A stretch of 64,000 bases of DNA from Synechococcus sp. PCC 7335 (GTDB taxonomy: Bacteria; Cyanobacteriota; Cyanobacteriia; Phormidesmidales; Phormidesmidaceae): the NCBI RefSeq assembly GCF_000155595.1, contig NZ_DS989904.1, positions 4,048,786 through 4,112,785 of the forward strand, given 5' to 3'. Position numbers and translations under genes: made by a program. The notes beneath the pieces are model-generated. The model was not told where the DNA came from. It saw only the letters and a program-made list of their open reading frames with translations, and did no database searches. Numbering within the stretch: the first letter of the stretch is position 1; each line of letters begins with the position of its first letter. Shown one piece after another: positions 56,940-64,000 of the stretch.

Positions 56940-57593
56940 TTAGTCAGTTACCGCAGCCGTCTTCGCGACCTCAGCATTCTGGACTAAGCTTTGAGCTAAT
57001 AGGTTCCAGTCCATGTCCTCATACTTTTCGAAAGGCTGATGAATCCAAGGATTGCTCTGTAGGTAATGAACAGCGTAGTCAGGTTCAATTACCGAACAAT
57101 CTTTGTGCCAGAGAACGGCAGTGCGGATCTCATCAATGTAAAAACCGTATCTGTGCTGTAACCAAGAGATACTACGTTTTAGACTCTGACCAGAATCAAC
57201 GAGATCGTCGACTAGTAAAATGCGTGATCCCAAATTGGCTGTTGTCATGCTTAGGTCTTTAGAGAAGGTAAGCGAGCCGCGAGTTCGATTGCCCTCGCCT
57301 CCGTAGGAGGCGGTTGAAAGAATTGCCAGTGGCTGATTGGACATACGGCAAAGAATATCGCCAATACGTAGACCGCCTTTAGCAAGACAGACAATCTGAT
57401 TAAACTGCCAACCAGAGCGGTGTACCATCAATGCCAATTGTTCGATGCTTCGATGGTAATCTGACCAAGTTACGTAGAGATCTGAGGGTTGAAGATCTGA
57501 GTTCTGAAGGTTTGAGGTCTGAGAGCCTGAGGGTTGAATGTTTGGAGGTTGAGGAGTAGGGACTTGGAGATCTGACATTGGAAAATTTGGCAT
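56940..57593 (-). CDS. phosphoribosyltransferase family protein
   Basis: This 217-residue protein has the PRPP-binding motif ILLVDDLVDSGQSL near residue 126 and the type-I PRT core (IVCLAKGGLRIGDILCR; ILSTASYGG). Members of this group act as xanthine/hypoxanthine phosphoribosyltransferases or orphan PRTs. The first 38 residues are a repetitive Gln/Pro/Ser/Leu-rich segment (SDLQ, SNLQ units) encoded by degenerate 15-bp DNA repeats. Met 57593 or 57578 may be the start. Divergent from the transporter gene 60 bp away. Confidence 0.8.
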   Translation of the reverse strand: MPNFPMSDLQVPTPQPPNIQPSGSQTSNLQNSDLQPSDLYVTWSDYHRSIEQLALMVHRSGWQFNQIVCLAKGGLRIGDILCRMSNQPLAILSTASYGGEGNRTRGSLTFSKDLSMTTANLGSRILLVDDLVDSGQSLKRSISWLQHRYGFYIDEIRTAVLWHKDCSVIEPDYAVHYLQSNPWIHQPFEKYEDMDWNLLAQSLVQNAEVAKTAAVTD

Positions 57594-57654
57594 CTTGCCT
57601 GCGATTGCTGCTGCCGGGCTACACCACGGTTATCTATTTATACAAGGTTTTCTC

Positions 57655-59085
57655 ATGGCCAACTTAGAGCCACAGCCACAGGCGACGGTGAACTATCCGT
57701 TGCCTAAACTAACGCTACCAGTAAAGTTAGCTTATGGCGCAGGTGATATAGGCGCAGGGCTAACATCTCAGTTTCTATCTTTTTTTCTACTGATTTTTTT
57801 AACAGATGTGGTAGGGATGCGCCCTGTTGTGGCAGGTTCTGTGCTGGCGGTTGGTAAGGTATGGGATGCTGTTAACGATCCACTGGTGGGGTTGTTTAGC
57901 GATCGCATCAACACTCGCTGGGGCCGCCGATACCCGTGGATGTTCTTAACTGCGATTCCTTTTGGCCTATCCTACTGCTTGATTTGGATAGTACCGGGGT
58001 TTGAGAAAGAGTGGATGAGCTTTTGGTACTACGTGGCCATCACCTCGATTTTTCAGCTGTTCTTTACTACCACTAACCTGCCGTACAGCACACTGACCGC
58101 AGAAATGACGCAGGATTACGACGAGCGCACCTCGCTAACTTCTTTCCGGCTATCTTCTTCTATTATCGGGGGTCTATCGATCCTAATTGCAGCGGGTGTC
58201 CTCTCTGCGGTGATCGAAGACGAAGGCCAAAGATACCTCTTGCTTGGGATATTGGGGGGTGTCATTTCAATTGTGACTTTGTACCTGTGTATCTTTGGCA
58301 CCTATGGCTACATGCTTAAGAAAGCAACGGCAGCCGGTATGGCGCTAGGCGATATAGCAGAAGAAGAACCAGAGTCTTTTGCACAGCAGCTAAAAGTGGT
58401 TGTTCGCAATCGACCTTATTTGTTTGTGGTAGGAATCTATCTATTTTCTTGGCTAGCGCTACAGATCACAGCAGCGGTAATTCCGTTTTATGGCAAGTAT
58501 TGGATGGATGTAGATGGTAGCCTGCTAGCGCTGATAGTGCAGGGGGTGGCGATCGCGATGATGTTTGTCTGCGCCGCGTTGAGCAAGCGTATCGGTAAGA
58601 AAAACCTGTATTTTTTAGGATCGGGAATTTGGATTCTGGTGCAGGTGGCCCTGTTCTTCTTGCAACCAGGACAGACAGGCATTTTGTTCGGACTATGTGC
58701 GCTCGCAGGTTTTGGAGTTGCGACAGCATACGTCGTCCCATGGTCTATCTTGCCGGATGTGATTGAGCTAGACGAACTGAAAACCGGACGTCGCCGAGAA
58801 GGAACGTTCTATGCTTTTATGACGCTGCTACAGAAGATTGGTCTAGCCTTAGGTATCTACCTGGTAGGTCTAGCGCTAGAAGTCTCTGGCTTCGATCAGA
58901 ACTTGGCTGAACAGTCCGAATCAGCGCTAAGAGCTATTCGCTTCTTTGCCGGTCCAGTACCACTAGTTCTACTTATTTGTGGCATGGTGCTGGTGTATTT
59001 CTATCCTTTGACAAGGGAGATGCACGCAGAAATTATGTTGAAATTAGCTGAGCGCAAGCGACTAGAGAAGCAAGAAGGCGCCTAA
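57655..59085 (+). CDS. GPH-family sugar:cation symporter (MFS superfamily)
   Basis: This 476-residue, 12-helix transporter has GPH (glycoside-pentoside-hexuronide) landmarks: LAYGAGDIGAGLTSQFLSFFLLIFLTD in helix 1 and DAVNDPLVGLFSDRINTRWGRRYPWM in the cytoplasmic loop 2-3. PYSTLTAEMTQDYDERTSLTSFR and ILPDVIELDELKTGRRREGTFYAF follow. The last carries the MelB-like cytoplasmic signature. The cargo is a sugar or glycoside of unknown kind. I choose the ATG 57655 (AAGG 8 bp upstream); a TTG at 57595 is in frame without support. Confidence 0.88.
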   Translation: MANLEPQPQATVNYPLPKLTLPVKLAYGAGDIGAGLTSQFLSFFLLIFLTDVVGMRPVVAGSVLAVGKVWDAVNDPLVGLFSDRINTRWGRRYPWMFLTAIPFGLSYCLIWIVPGFEKEWMSFWYYVAITSIFQLFFTTTNLPYSTLTAEMTQDYDERTSLTSFRLSSSIIGGLSILIAAGVLSAVIEDEGQRYLLLGILGGVISIVTLYLCIFGTYGYMLKKATAAGMALGDIAEEEPESFAQQLKVVVRNRPYLFVVGIYLFSWLALQITAAVIPFYGKYWMDVDGSLLALIVQGVAIAMMFVCAALSKRIGKKNLYFLGSGIWILVQVALFFLQPGQTGILFGLCALAGFGVATAYVVPWSILPDVIELDELKTGRRREGTFYAFMTLLQKIGLALGIYLVGLALEVSGFDQNLAEQSESALRAIRFFAGPVPLVLLICGMVLVYFYPLTREMHAEIMLKLAERKRLEKQEGA

Positions 59086-59159
59086 CTTCTATGGGCAATG
59101 CCTATAGTAGATATCCCGCTCTACGTAGATATTTTGCTCTACATAAACTCTATACAAAA

Positions 59160-59195
59160 AGAGCAGACAGATAGTTAGGCTCATCCGTCTGCTCT
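59160..59195. terminator. bidirectional terminator between the transporter and the lipoprotein gene
   Basis: Arms AGAGCAGAC (59160-59168) and GTCTGCTCT (59187-59195), extended by GAT/ATC after one mismatch. It is preceded by AAAAA, which serves as a T-run for minus-strand transcripts. Confidence 0.7.
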
Positions 59196-59282
59196 AAACT
59201 TAAGTCATACTACTTAGGCTGTACTAAAGGGATACAGAATTATGATTGATTCTTTACCTTCGTTTTTTCTACTGAACTTGAG

Positions 59283-60095
59283 TTATTCAGGGACTGCTGA
59301 TGGGTAGACCGTATCCGCAACAAAGACAGGCTTGGTTTCATATTCAGCTTCAATGGTCTCTTTGACAGAAAGATCCCATTGCAAATCGTAGTCCCTTTCG
59401 AATTCAGCCGTGATATAGGGTCTGAGTACACCGGTCGCTGTCACAAACTCTCCATCTTTGACAGGGGAGACTAGGTCACCAGGAATCACTAATAAGTCGT
59501 CTCCGCCAAATAGCTCCTCTTCGTCCATTGTAAAGAGACCAGATTCGAGGATATCTTCGACTTCACCTTCTACTGCAATCCTCTTGTTGTAATAAATCTC
59601 CGGGTTTTCCGTAATCTCACCCGGATCAGGGGCAAGCGCAATTGACTCGGCGATAATAACTGGCTGATCCTCATACTCGCTATACAGGTCCGCATCTAAG
59701 GTCAGACCATACTCAGTCGAAACAGCCGTCATTGCGAAAGTTTCTACCTGACCGGTGACCTGCACTTCAGTTTCACCGACATCAGGGACAACGAAAGGCT
59801 CTGAGGAGGCATTGATGACTAAGATACCTTCTCCATCGAAGTAGTCATCATCTGCCATCAAGAAAGCAGTCTCGTCAACGGTATCTTCTACTTCAGCTCG
59901 AATGGTAATTTCTTCGCCTACGTAGCTAGCGGTGTCGTCAACGAGTTCTTCACTAGTAACATTGGCTTCTTCAGCGGCGGTGTCGTTGCTCTGAGGTGAT
60001 GCACATGCCGGTAGCAAGAACAAAGAAGCTGCTGCCAATAGCTTCAACGCAGTTGCGTTACCGCTCGGTTTATCATTCACTGGTTTAGTTCTCAT
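59283..60095 (-). CDS. acidic lipoprotein with two tandem similar domains
   Basis: This 270-residue protein has a lipoprotein signal with lipobox LPAC at Cys31. The mature part is very acidic and contains two similar halves, about 45-120 and 155-225: each reads Y-x-G/N-x-x-I-x-x-x-x-E-V-E-D...F-x-M-x-D/E...G-x-x-L-L/V-V-I. The pattern is that of OB-fold-like beta barrels. Periplasmic or lumenal anchored protein of unknown ligand; no enzyme motif. The ATG has GAGGAG 7 bp upstream. Confidence 0.7.
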   Translation of the reverse strand: MRTKPVNDKPSGNATALKLLAAASLFLLPACASPQSNDTAAEEANVTSEELVDDTASYVGEEITIRAEVEDTVDETAFLMADDDYFDGEGILVINASSEPFVVPDVGETEVQVTGQVETFAMTAVSTEYGLTLDADLYSEYEDQPVIIAESIALAPDPGEITENPEIYYNKRIAVEGEVEDILESGLFTMDEEELFGGDDLLVIPGDLVSPVKDGEFVTATGVLRPYITAEFERDYDLQWDLSVKETIEAEYETKPVFVADTVYPSAVPE

Positions 60096-60310
60096 GTTTT
60101 ATCTCCTCAGTTTATGTAATGTTTCCCACCTCATTAATGTAAGCAGCTCTACACAAGCACGGGATTCTCTCCTGCGGCCTAACTTTTTGTATCCTAAGAT
60201 ACATATTTTTGTACAAAGACAGATAGAGATTTCCTTGGCTCTACGCCCACCGTCGTAACTGCCTCATTGCCACCTTATATATTCGACTATATTCGACGCT
60301 GCTCTGTCAT

Positions 60311-61378
60311 ATGACTCTTTTTTCAAACTTAGAACCTAGCGGCACCCGACTAAAACACAGACCAGGCAGCGTATTCGATAGTGCTACTTTGATCGCCGGA
60401 ACAACAGTCGGAGCGGGCATTCTGGCATTACCGCTGGTGACTACCCCTGCAGGGCTGCTGCCTTCGACTGTGTTGATGATACTATCGTGGCTGTATATGC
60501 TGATCTCTGGCCTGCTAATTGCAGAAGCCAACCTGCAGGTTATGCAGCGGCTGGGTCGATCTCAAGTAGGTCTTTTAGCAACGATTCAAAATAGCTTAGG
60601 TCGGCGTGGTGCGATCGCCTCTGGAGCCGTCTATATCTTCATTCACTACGCGCTGCTTGTGGCCTATGTCTCTAGGGGTGGCAGCATTCTCACCGCCGCG
60701 CTGAAAAATTCGTCCTTGTCCTTTTCGATTCCTACACTTTCGACTGCCTGGATGGGTCATCTTCTTTTCGTCTTGATTTTTGGTGGCATTCTCTTTTGGG
60801 GAAGTGAGCGCTTTGTCACTGGATTGAACAATATCTTGGTGGCGGTTGTCATAGCCTCTTTTATGCGGCTGCTGTGGCTGACCGTAGAGAAAGTGGAGAT
60901 TTCACGCTGGGCCAATCAGCATTGGGATGCGGCAGGCGCTATCATTCCGGTGCTGTTTGTCGCTTTTGTCTATCAAAATGTGGTGCCCGTTGTCACTCAT
61001 CAGCTAGAAGGAGACAAACGGCGAGCGCGATGGGCAATTGTCTTGGGCTCTCTGGTACCACTGGTGATGTTTGCCATCTGGAACGCGGTGATTCTAGGCA
61101 GTGTAGACTGGCGAGGCGGATGGCTAGACGGGCTAGAGCCGACTGAATTGCTAAGAGGCGGCCTCGGTCGACCCGGGATACGGACGGCAGCGTCAGTATT
61201 TTCCGAATTTGCGATCGCGACTTCTTTTATTGGGTTTGCGCTAGGTCTATTCAGTGTCTTTGAAGATGTTTTCAGAGACTTTAGGCCCAGTAGTCTTATC
61301 CTAAGAAAAGTGTTGTTTTATACCCTGATTCTGCTGCCGCCACTTGCGCTATCGGCTCTCAATCCGAATATTTTTTGA
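60311..61378 (+). CDS. aromatic amino acid permease, N-terminal part (frameshifted)
   Basis: These 355 residues match the tyrosine/tryptophan permease family (AAAP). Helix 1 reads ATLIAGTTVGAGILALPL, and nine or so helices follow (FVYQNVVPVVTHQLEGDKRRARWAI is typical). The frame ends at a TGA directly after a run of six T (61371-61376), in the middle of the conserved NPNIFF-x-A-L block. The natural continuation lies in the -1 frame from 61375. Either the gene is inactivated, or slippage on the T6 tract restores it, or the run is a sequencing error. Confidence 0.75.
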   Translation: MTLFSNLEPSGTRLKHRPGSVFDSATLIAGTTVGAGILALPLVTTPAGLLPSTVLMILSWLYMLISGLLIAEANLQVMQRLGRSQVGLLATIQNSLGRRGAIASGAVYIFIHYALLVAYVSRGGSILTAALKNSSLSFSIPTLSTAWMGHLLFVLIFGGILFWGSERFVTGLNNILVAVVIASFMRLLWLTVEKVEISRWANQHWDAAGAIIPVLFVAFVYQNVVPVVTHQLEGDKRRARWAIVLGSLVPLVMFAIWNAVILGSVDWRGGWLDGLEPTELLRGGLGRPGIRTAASVFSEFAIATSFIGFALGLFSVFEDVFRDFRPSSLILRKVLFYTLILLPPLALSALNPNIF

Positions 61379-61674
61379 GCGCGGTTAGTTGGGCAGGCGC
61401 TTTTGGTAATTCCGTCTTGTTCGGAATAATACCAGCGCTAATGATGTGGAAACTCCAGGGCGATAGGCCAGATGCTCACTTTGACGATCGACGGAACGAG
61501 AAAATCAGCAAAAAGTCAGGCGATTCCAGCAAGAAATCAAGCAAAAACCTAGTGATTGCATCTTTGCCCTTCTGTAATCATCGAGTCTTATATCGAGCTT
61601 TACTCACCGTGATGATAGGAATTGCTCTCCTCGTAATTGTCCAGAATGCTCTACTGAAACTAGGTCTATGGTAG
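61375..61674 (+). pseudogene. aromatic amino acid permease, C-terminal part in the -1 frame
   Basis: These 99 residues continue the permease: SWAGAFGNSVLFGIIPALMMWK is the expected penultimate helix, a Lys/Ser-rich loop follows, and ALLTVMIGIALLVIVQNALL is the last helix. It has no start codon or ribosome binding site of its own. Joined by a -1 shift at the T6 run, the two parts give one complete permease of about 453 residues. Confidence 0.7.
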
Positions 61675-61807
61675 CTCTAACGCCATCGAATCTATGTCAT
61701 TAAGGTGAGGGGGTCTATCTCCATTGTTAGAAGCTTTTTGCTCAGCCACAGCACTATGCTGCTAAAGAAGAGATTAAGTTAGAGAGATCAAGGGAGACTA
61801 CTTTTTT

Positions 61808-62194
61808 ATGTTTAGAGCGACCACTCACGCTGTGATGACATTTGTTCGCCAGCTAAAGCAACTTCAAATTGGCCAGCGGCTACAGAGCTTTGTTGCGATC
61901 ACCTTTGTAGGTCTGTTTTTGCTCACTACCAGTGTGGATAATTCTAGCCTAAATAGCAGCACCAAAGCTATGCTCAATGATATGATTGCTCGCGGTGAGG
62001 CAGACGGACGCCCCGTTACCACTGCCCAATGGCGAGGTGAGAACAAGGAGTTAAAAGGTAATCCTGGAGAGCGTATAAACCGCATTGCTGAAGAGACTGG
62101 GGATGCCGTTGAAAATATGGCTGAGATCTATCCCGGCAATGCTAAGAGCGTTCTGCCTGGGATGTCTAATGATTCTTTAGAGCGAGACGATTAA
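61808..62194 (+). CDS. small membrane-anchored hypothetical protein
   Basis: This 128-residue protein has one hydrophobic segment at about 27-42 (FVAITFVGLFLLTTS) and a polar C-terminal part of 85 residues with helix-forming repeats (GERINRIAEETGDAVENMAEIYPG). The latter recalls cyanobacterial low-temperature- or stress-induced small proteins. I do not recognise a specific family. The segment MIARGEADGRPVTTAQWRGE is probably the conserved core. A terminator follows. Confidence 0.55.
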   Translation: MFRATTHAVMTFVRQLKQLQIGQRLQSFVAITFVGLFLLTTSVDNSSLNSSTKAMLNDMIARGEADGRPVTTAQWRGENKELKGNPGERINRIAEETGDAVENMAEIYPGNAKSVLPGMSNDSLERDD

Positions 62195-62338
62195 GTTGAA
62201 CTGTTTTAGGAAAACTGTCAAATCGTTCTAACTAGTCATTCGCTAGCTAGTCATCAAATCGACGAACTAGTGGATATCATGTTCTAGTAGGGATCATTTG
62301 AAACATCCCGCTAGAAATAGCGAATAATAGAAACAGTC

Positions 62339-62375
62339 AAAAGCCTCGGCCATCTTAATGACGACCGGGGCTTTT
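62339..62375. terminator. terminator between convergent genes
   Basis: Arms AAAAGCCTCGG and CCGGGGCTTTT (11 bp with one T-G pair) and a 15-nt loop, with A- and T-tracts on both sides: a classical bidirectional terminator. Confidence 0.85.
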
Positions 62376-62437
62376 AGCATGAATAGAAAGGCACTTCAGG
62401 GCAATAGGACACTTTGTAGCCGGGCACTTATGAAAAC

Positions 62438-62956
62438 CTATTCCACTGTAACCTCGATTTTCTCTGAGAGAACCGGGTTGTCGTGGGGTATATGGCTGTA
62501 ATTGCCTAGTAGCAACTGAAGCGTATGCTCACCAGGAGGCAGCTCGAGGGTTGTTTCTGTTTGTCCACCACCAAAGTGTTTGATCTGCGTGGTCGATGGT
62601 AAAGGATCTTCTAAACTAGGTAGCTTGTCTACGTCAATCAACAGATGGTGATGCCCAGTGCCCGGTTTGTCAATGCCAGCAGGAGCAACGCCCATACCAG
62701 AGAGTCCGAACTTAACCGTGAATTCTGGAGAGACGGTTTGACCGTCAGCCGGAGAAATGATGTAGGCTTTTGCCTCGGCGGGTGCATGCGAAGGTGCGGC
62801 AATCGCGCTAGGCACAGCTATACCTAAACTCATCAGGCACACGGCAGATAAACACCATATAGAACCTATCCATTGCCCTATCAAACGGAATAAACACCAT
62901 ATAGAACCTATCCATTGCCCTATCAAACGGAATAGAGTAGGTACCACGCAATTCAT
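62438..62956 (-). CDS. DUF4399 periplasmic protein with duplicated signal-peptide segment
   Basis: This 172-residue protein has a mature part that is a DUF4399 domain (SPADGQTVSPEFTVKFGLSGMGV, GTGHHHLLID, HFGGGQTETTLELPPGEHTLQL). Its conserved His cluster GHHHL suggests metal binding, though no function is established. The signal peptide is odd: 14 residues from FRLIGQWIGSIWCL are repeated exactly, making an export signal of about 53 residues. An internal Met at about residue 42 could start a normal-length signal peptide. Confidence 0.8.
   Translation of the reverse strand: MNCVVPTLFRLIGQWIGSIWCLFRLIGQWIGSIWCLSAVCLMSLGIAVPSAIAAPSHAPAEAKAYIISPADGQTVSPEFTVKFGLSGMGVAPAGIDKPGTGHHHLLIDVDKLPSLEDPLPSTTQIKHFGGGQTETTLELPPGEHTLQLLLGNYSHIPHDNPVLSEKIEVTVE
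62848..62931. repeat. perfect 42-bp tandem duplication
   Basis: Two identical 42-bp units at 62848-62889 and 62890-62931, in frame within the DUF4399 gene. Identity at every base suggests a recent slippage event or an assembly artefact. Confidence 0.95.
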
Positions 62957-62990
62957 GTTGAATCCTCTTGACGAGACACATCGTCAATTA

Positions 62991-63037
62991 TTGTACCGTT
63001 CAATACAGCTCAGATATAACTGTATTGAACGGTACAA
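62991..63037. promoter_or_regulatory. long perfect inverted repeat upstream of the DUF4399 gene, candidate operator
   Basis: 18-bp perfect arms (TTGTACCGTTCAATACAG and complement) separated by 11 bp. Each arm is itself a TGTA-N8-TACA half-palindrome. It lies 34 bp before the DUF4399 start and 12 bp after the stop of the DoxX-like gene. No T-run follows, so it looks like two regulator sites; a terminator role is possible. Confidence 0.55.
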
Positions 63038-63049
63038 CTAATGGCTTCT

Positions 63050-63490
63050 CTACTCAATCGTCGCACGCGTGTCCAAATCCCTAAGGTAGTAGAGAGCAAA
63101 GCAAGCTGCTAGCATAGGCCAAGCTGCATAGAACAAGATATTGGCAGATTCGAACGGTGCTAGATACTTTGGAAAAGAGATTACTGTTGAAGCAGCATGC
63201 ATTAGCAGCACTAGACCATAAGTAATCCGCTTTTGAAAGCCGATAAAAAAGCCGATCATTACCAACAGTTGGACAATCCCTAATGCGTATGAGGCGATCG
63301 CTCCGACACCGCTAATACCGTAGAAAGATTCAAACACAGCGGCAACATGCTCTGGTCTAGCGAACTTATCTATAACCCAAATAGACATGGCGATAAAGAC
63401 ACTAATTCGAGTAAATAGCAGAACTAAGGATACTCTTCGAGTGATCGGCGTGCTGACGACTGTGTGACTATCTATGTTCATTTCAACCAT
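63050..63490 (-). CDS. DoxX-like small membrane protein
   Basis: This 146-residue protein has four hydrophobic helices. The composition and layout (VSLVLLFTRISVFIAMSIWVIDKFARPEH, GIVQLLVMIGFFIGFQKRITYGLVLLMHAASTVIS) match DoxX/DUF417-like proteins, some of which work in redox stress. I choose the ATG at 63490 (AAAGGA 7 bp upstream); ATG 63499 directly abuts the ribosome binding site. It may be cotranscribed with the DUF4399 gene. Confidence 0.65.
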   Translation of the reverse strand: MVEMNIDSHTVVSTPITRRVSLVLLFTRISVFIAMSIWVIDKFARPEHVAAVFESFYGISGVGAIASYALGIVQLLVMIGFFIGFQKRITYGLVLLMHAASTVISFPKYLAPFESANILFYAAWPMLAACFALYYLRDLDTRATIE

Positions 63491-63675
63491 GGCAATCATC
63501 CTTTAATCAATGCAGGTTTTCTGTGATTTATTCTGGTGCGATCACTTGGTTGGCAGATGAGAGCATTCTAAGAAACTTCTAAAAACTGCTGTCGTTAGGC
63601 GAATGCGATCGCCACTGACGATAACGTATAATTTGCCTACTTAAGGTAAAAAGACGATTATCCAGCGGGCTAGTT

Positions 63676-64000
63676 ATGTTTTACGACCTACTGACCGTTC
63701 AAAATAGAGCACTAGTCTTACGCTTCTACAAAGCCTTTGACGACCGTCATTTGCAAACTGGCCTTTCTTTGTTGTCGCCAGATCTAGTCGCGCATATGGC
63801 TGGAATAGAAAAACCCCTCACACAGTCTGAATTTGCCGCGCTTGGCACGCAAGTGTATAACGCTTTTCCAGATGGTCGTCATCATTTTAGTCAAACCGTT
63901 GCCCGCAAAGACAAGGTTACTACCTGTGGCATATTCACGGGCACCCACCTTGGCAGCTTTAAAGGAATTCCTGCTACGGGTAAGAACGTGAGCTTTAGCA
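63676..64000 (+). CDS. SnoaL-like/ester cyclase family protein (cut by window edge)
   Basis: The open frame runs from ATG 63676 to the end of the window (108 codons seen). It has the SnoaL-like alpha+beta pattern: NRALVLRFYKAFDDRHLQ helix, FPDGRHHFSQTVARKDKVTT strands and the diagnostic G-x-H-x-G-x-F-x-G-I-P-A-T-G-K block. Such proteins are small cyclases or hydrolases of unknown substrate in most bacteria. The C-terminal 25-30 residues should lie beyond the window. It is divergent from the DoxX-like gene. Confidence 0.8.
   Translation, partial: MFYDLLTVQNRALVLRFYKAFDDRHLQTGLSLLSPDLVAHMAGIEKPLTQSEFAALGTQVYNAFPDGRHHFSQTVARKDKVTTCGIFTGTHLGSFKGIPATGKNVSFS

Noticed and set aside
57480-57578. CRISPR-like repeats
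   Set aside because: Repeats are degenerate, contiguous without spacers and coding; no cas genes are present.

Overview
The window is chromosomal DNA of a filamentous or unicellular cyanobacterium of the Leptolyngbya/Phormidesmis/marine Synechococcus-like kind. The evidence is plastocyanin, phycocyanin with rod linkers, a bilin reductase (pcyA), a cyanobacterial-type SecA, an ebo cluster, and many copies of the cyanobacterial HIP1 octamer GCGATCGC (for example 1063-1070, 8665-8672, 10902-10909). No rRNA, tRNA, insertion sequence, prophage or CRISPR array was seen.

Layout. 1-9335: housekeeping and small genes: a Crp/Fnr-type regulator cut by the left edge, a DUF2232 membrane protein, a CobT-like enzyme, plastocyanin, a glutathione transferase, secA, a diheme cytochrome and a GNAT enzyme. 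9652-13730: an operon for dark-operative (light-independent) protochlorophyllide reductase in the order N-B-L. All three proteins look like the BchN/BchB/BchL of purple bacteria rather than cyanobacterial ChlN/ChlB/ChlL, so this is probably a horizontally acquired or replaced DPOR. 13829-15448: an acyltransferase and a sulfite-oxidase-like molybdoenzyme. 15458-23660: a hopanoid island (hpnG, hpnA, squalene/phytoene-synthase-like gene and divergent hpnH) that also holds an RND permease and a cyclic-peptide-type ABC exporter. 24013-32793: sulfotransferase, acylphosphatase, small membrane and stress proteins, a 1153-residue PKD-repeat protein and a ClC-family protein. 33122-40352: a complete eboA-B-C-D-E-F set (metabolite export to the periplasm), all on the minus strand.

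40867-51951 is the most striking part: a self-contained chromatic acclimation island. It encodes an RcaE-like CBS-GAF-PAS histidine kinase, an RcaF-like single receiver, an RcaC-type regulator (receiver, DNA-binding domain, HPt, receiver), PcyA, phycocyanin beta and alpha chains, two rod linkers, CpcD, and a rod linker with a C-terminal membrane helix (CpcL). Direct repeats matching the RcaC 'L box' (TTGCACA-like heptamers 4 bp apart) lie upstream of both pcyA (45794-45811) and cpcB (46990-47007). One locus could therefore sense light colour, make the chromophore, make the phycocyanin and dock the rods at the membrane, most likely to photosystem I, without any core proteins. No phycobilisome core or phycoerythrin genes are present here.

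52044-64000: alaS, an M41-like membrane peptidase without an AAA domain, a D,D-carboxypeptidase, a phosphoribosyltransferase, a GPH-type sugar transporter, a duplicated-domain lipoprotein, an amino-acid permease split by a frameshift at a T6 run, a DUF4399 protein whose signal peptide carries a perfect 42-bp tandem duplication, a DoxX-like protein, and a SnoaL-like protein cut by the right edge.

All family calls were made by reading motifs and comparing with remembered family sequences; no database search was run.
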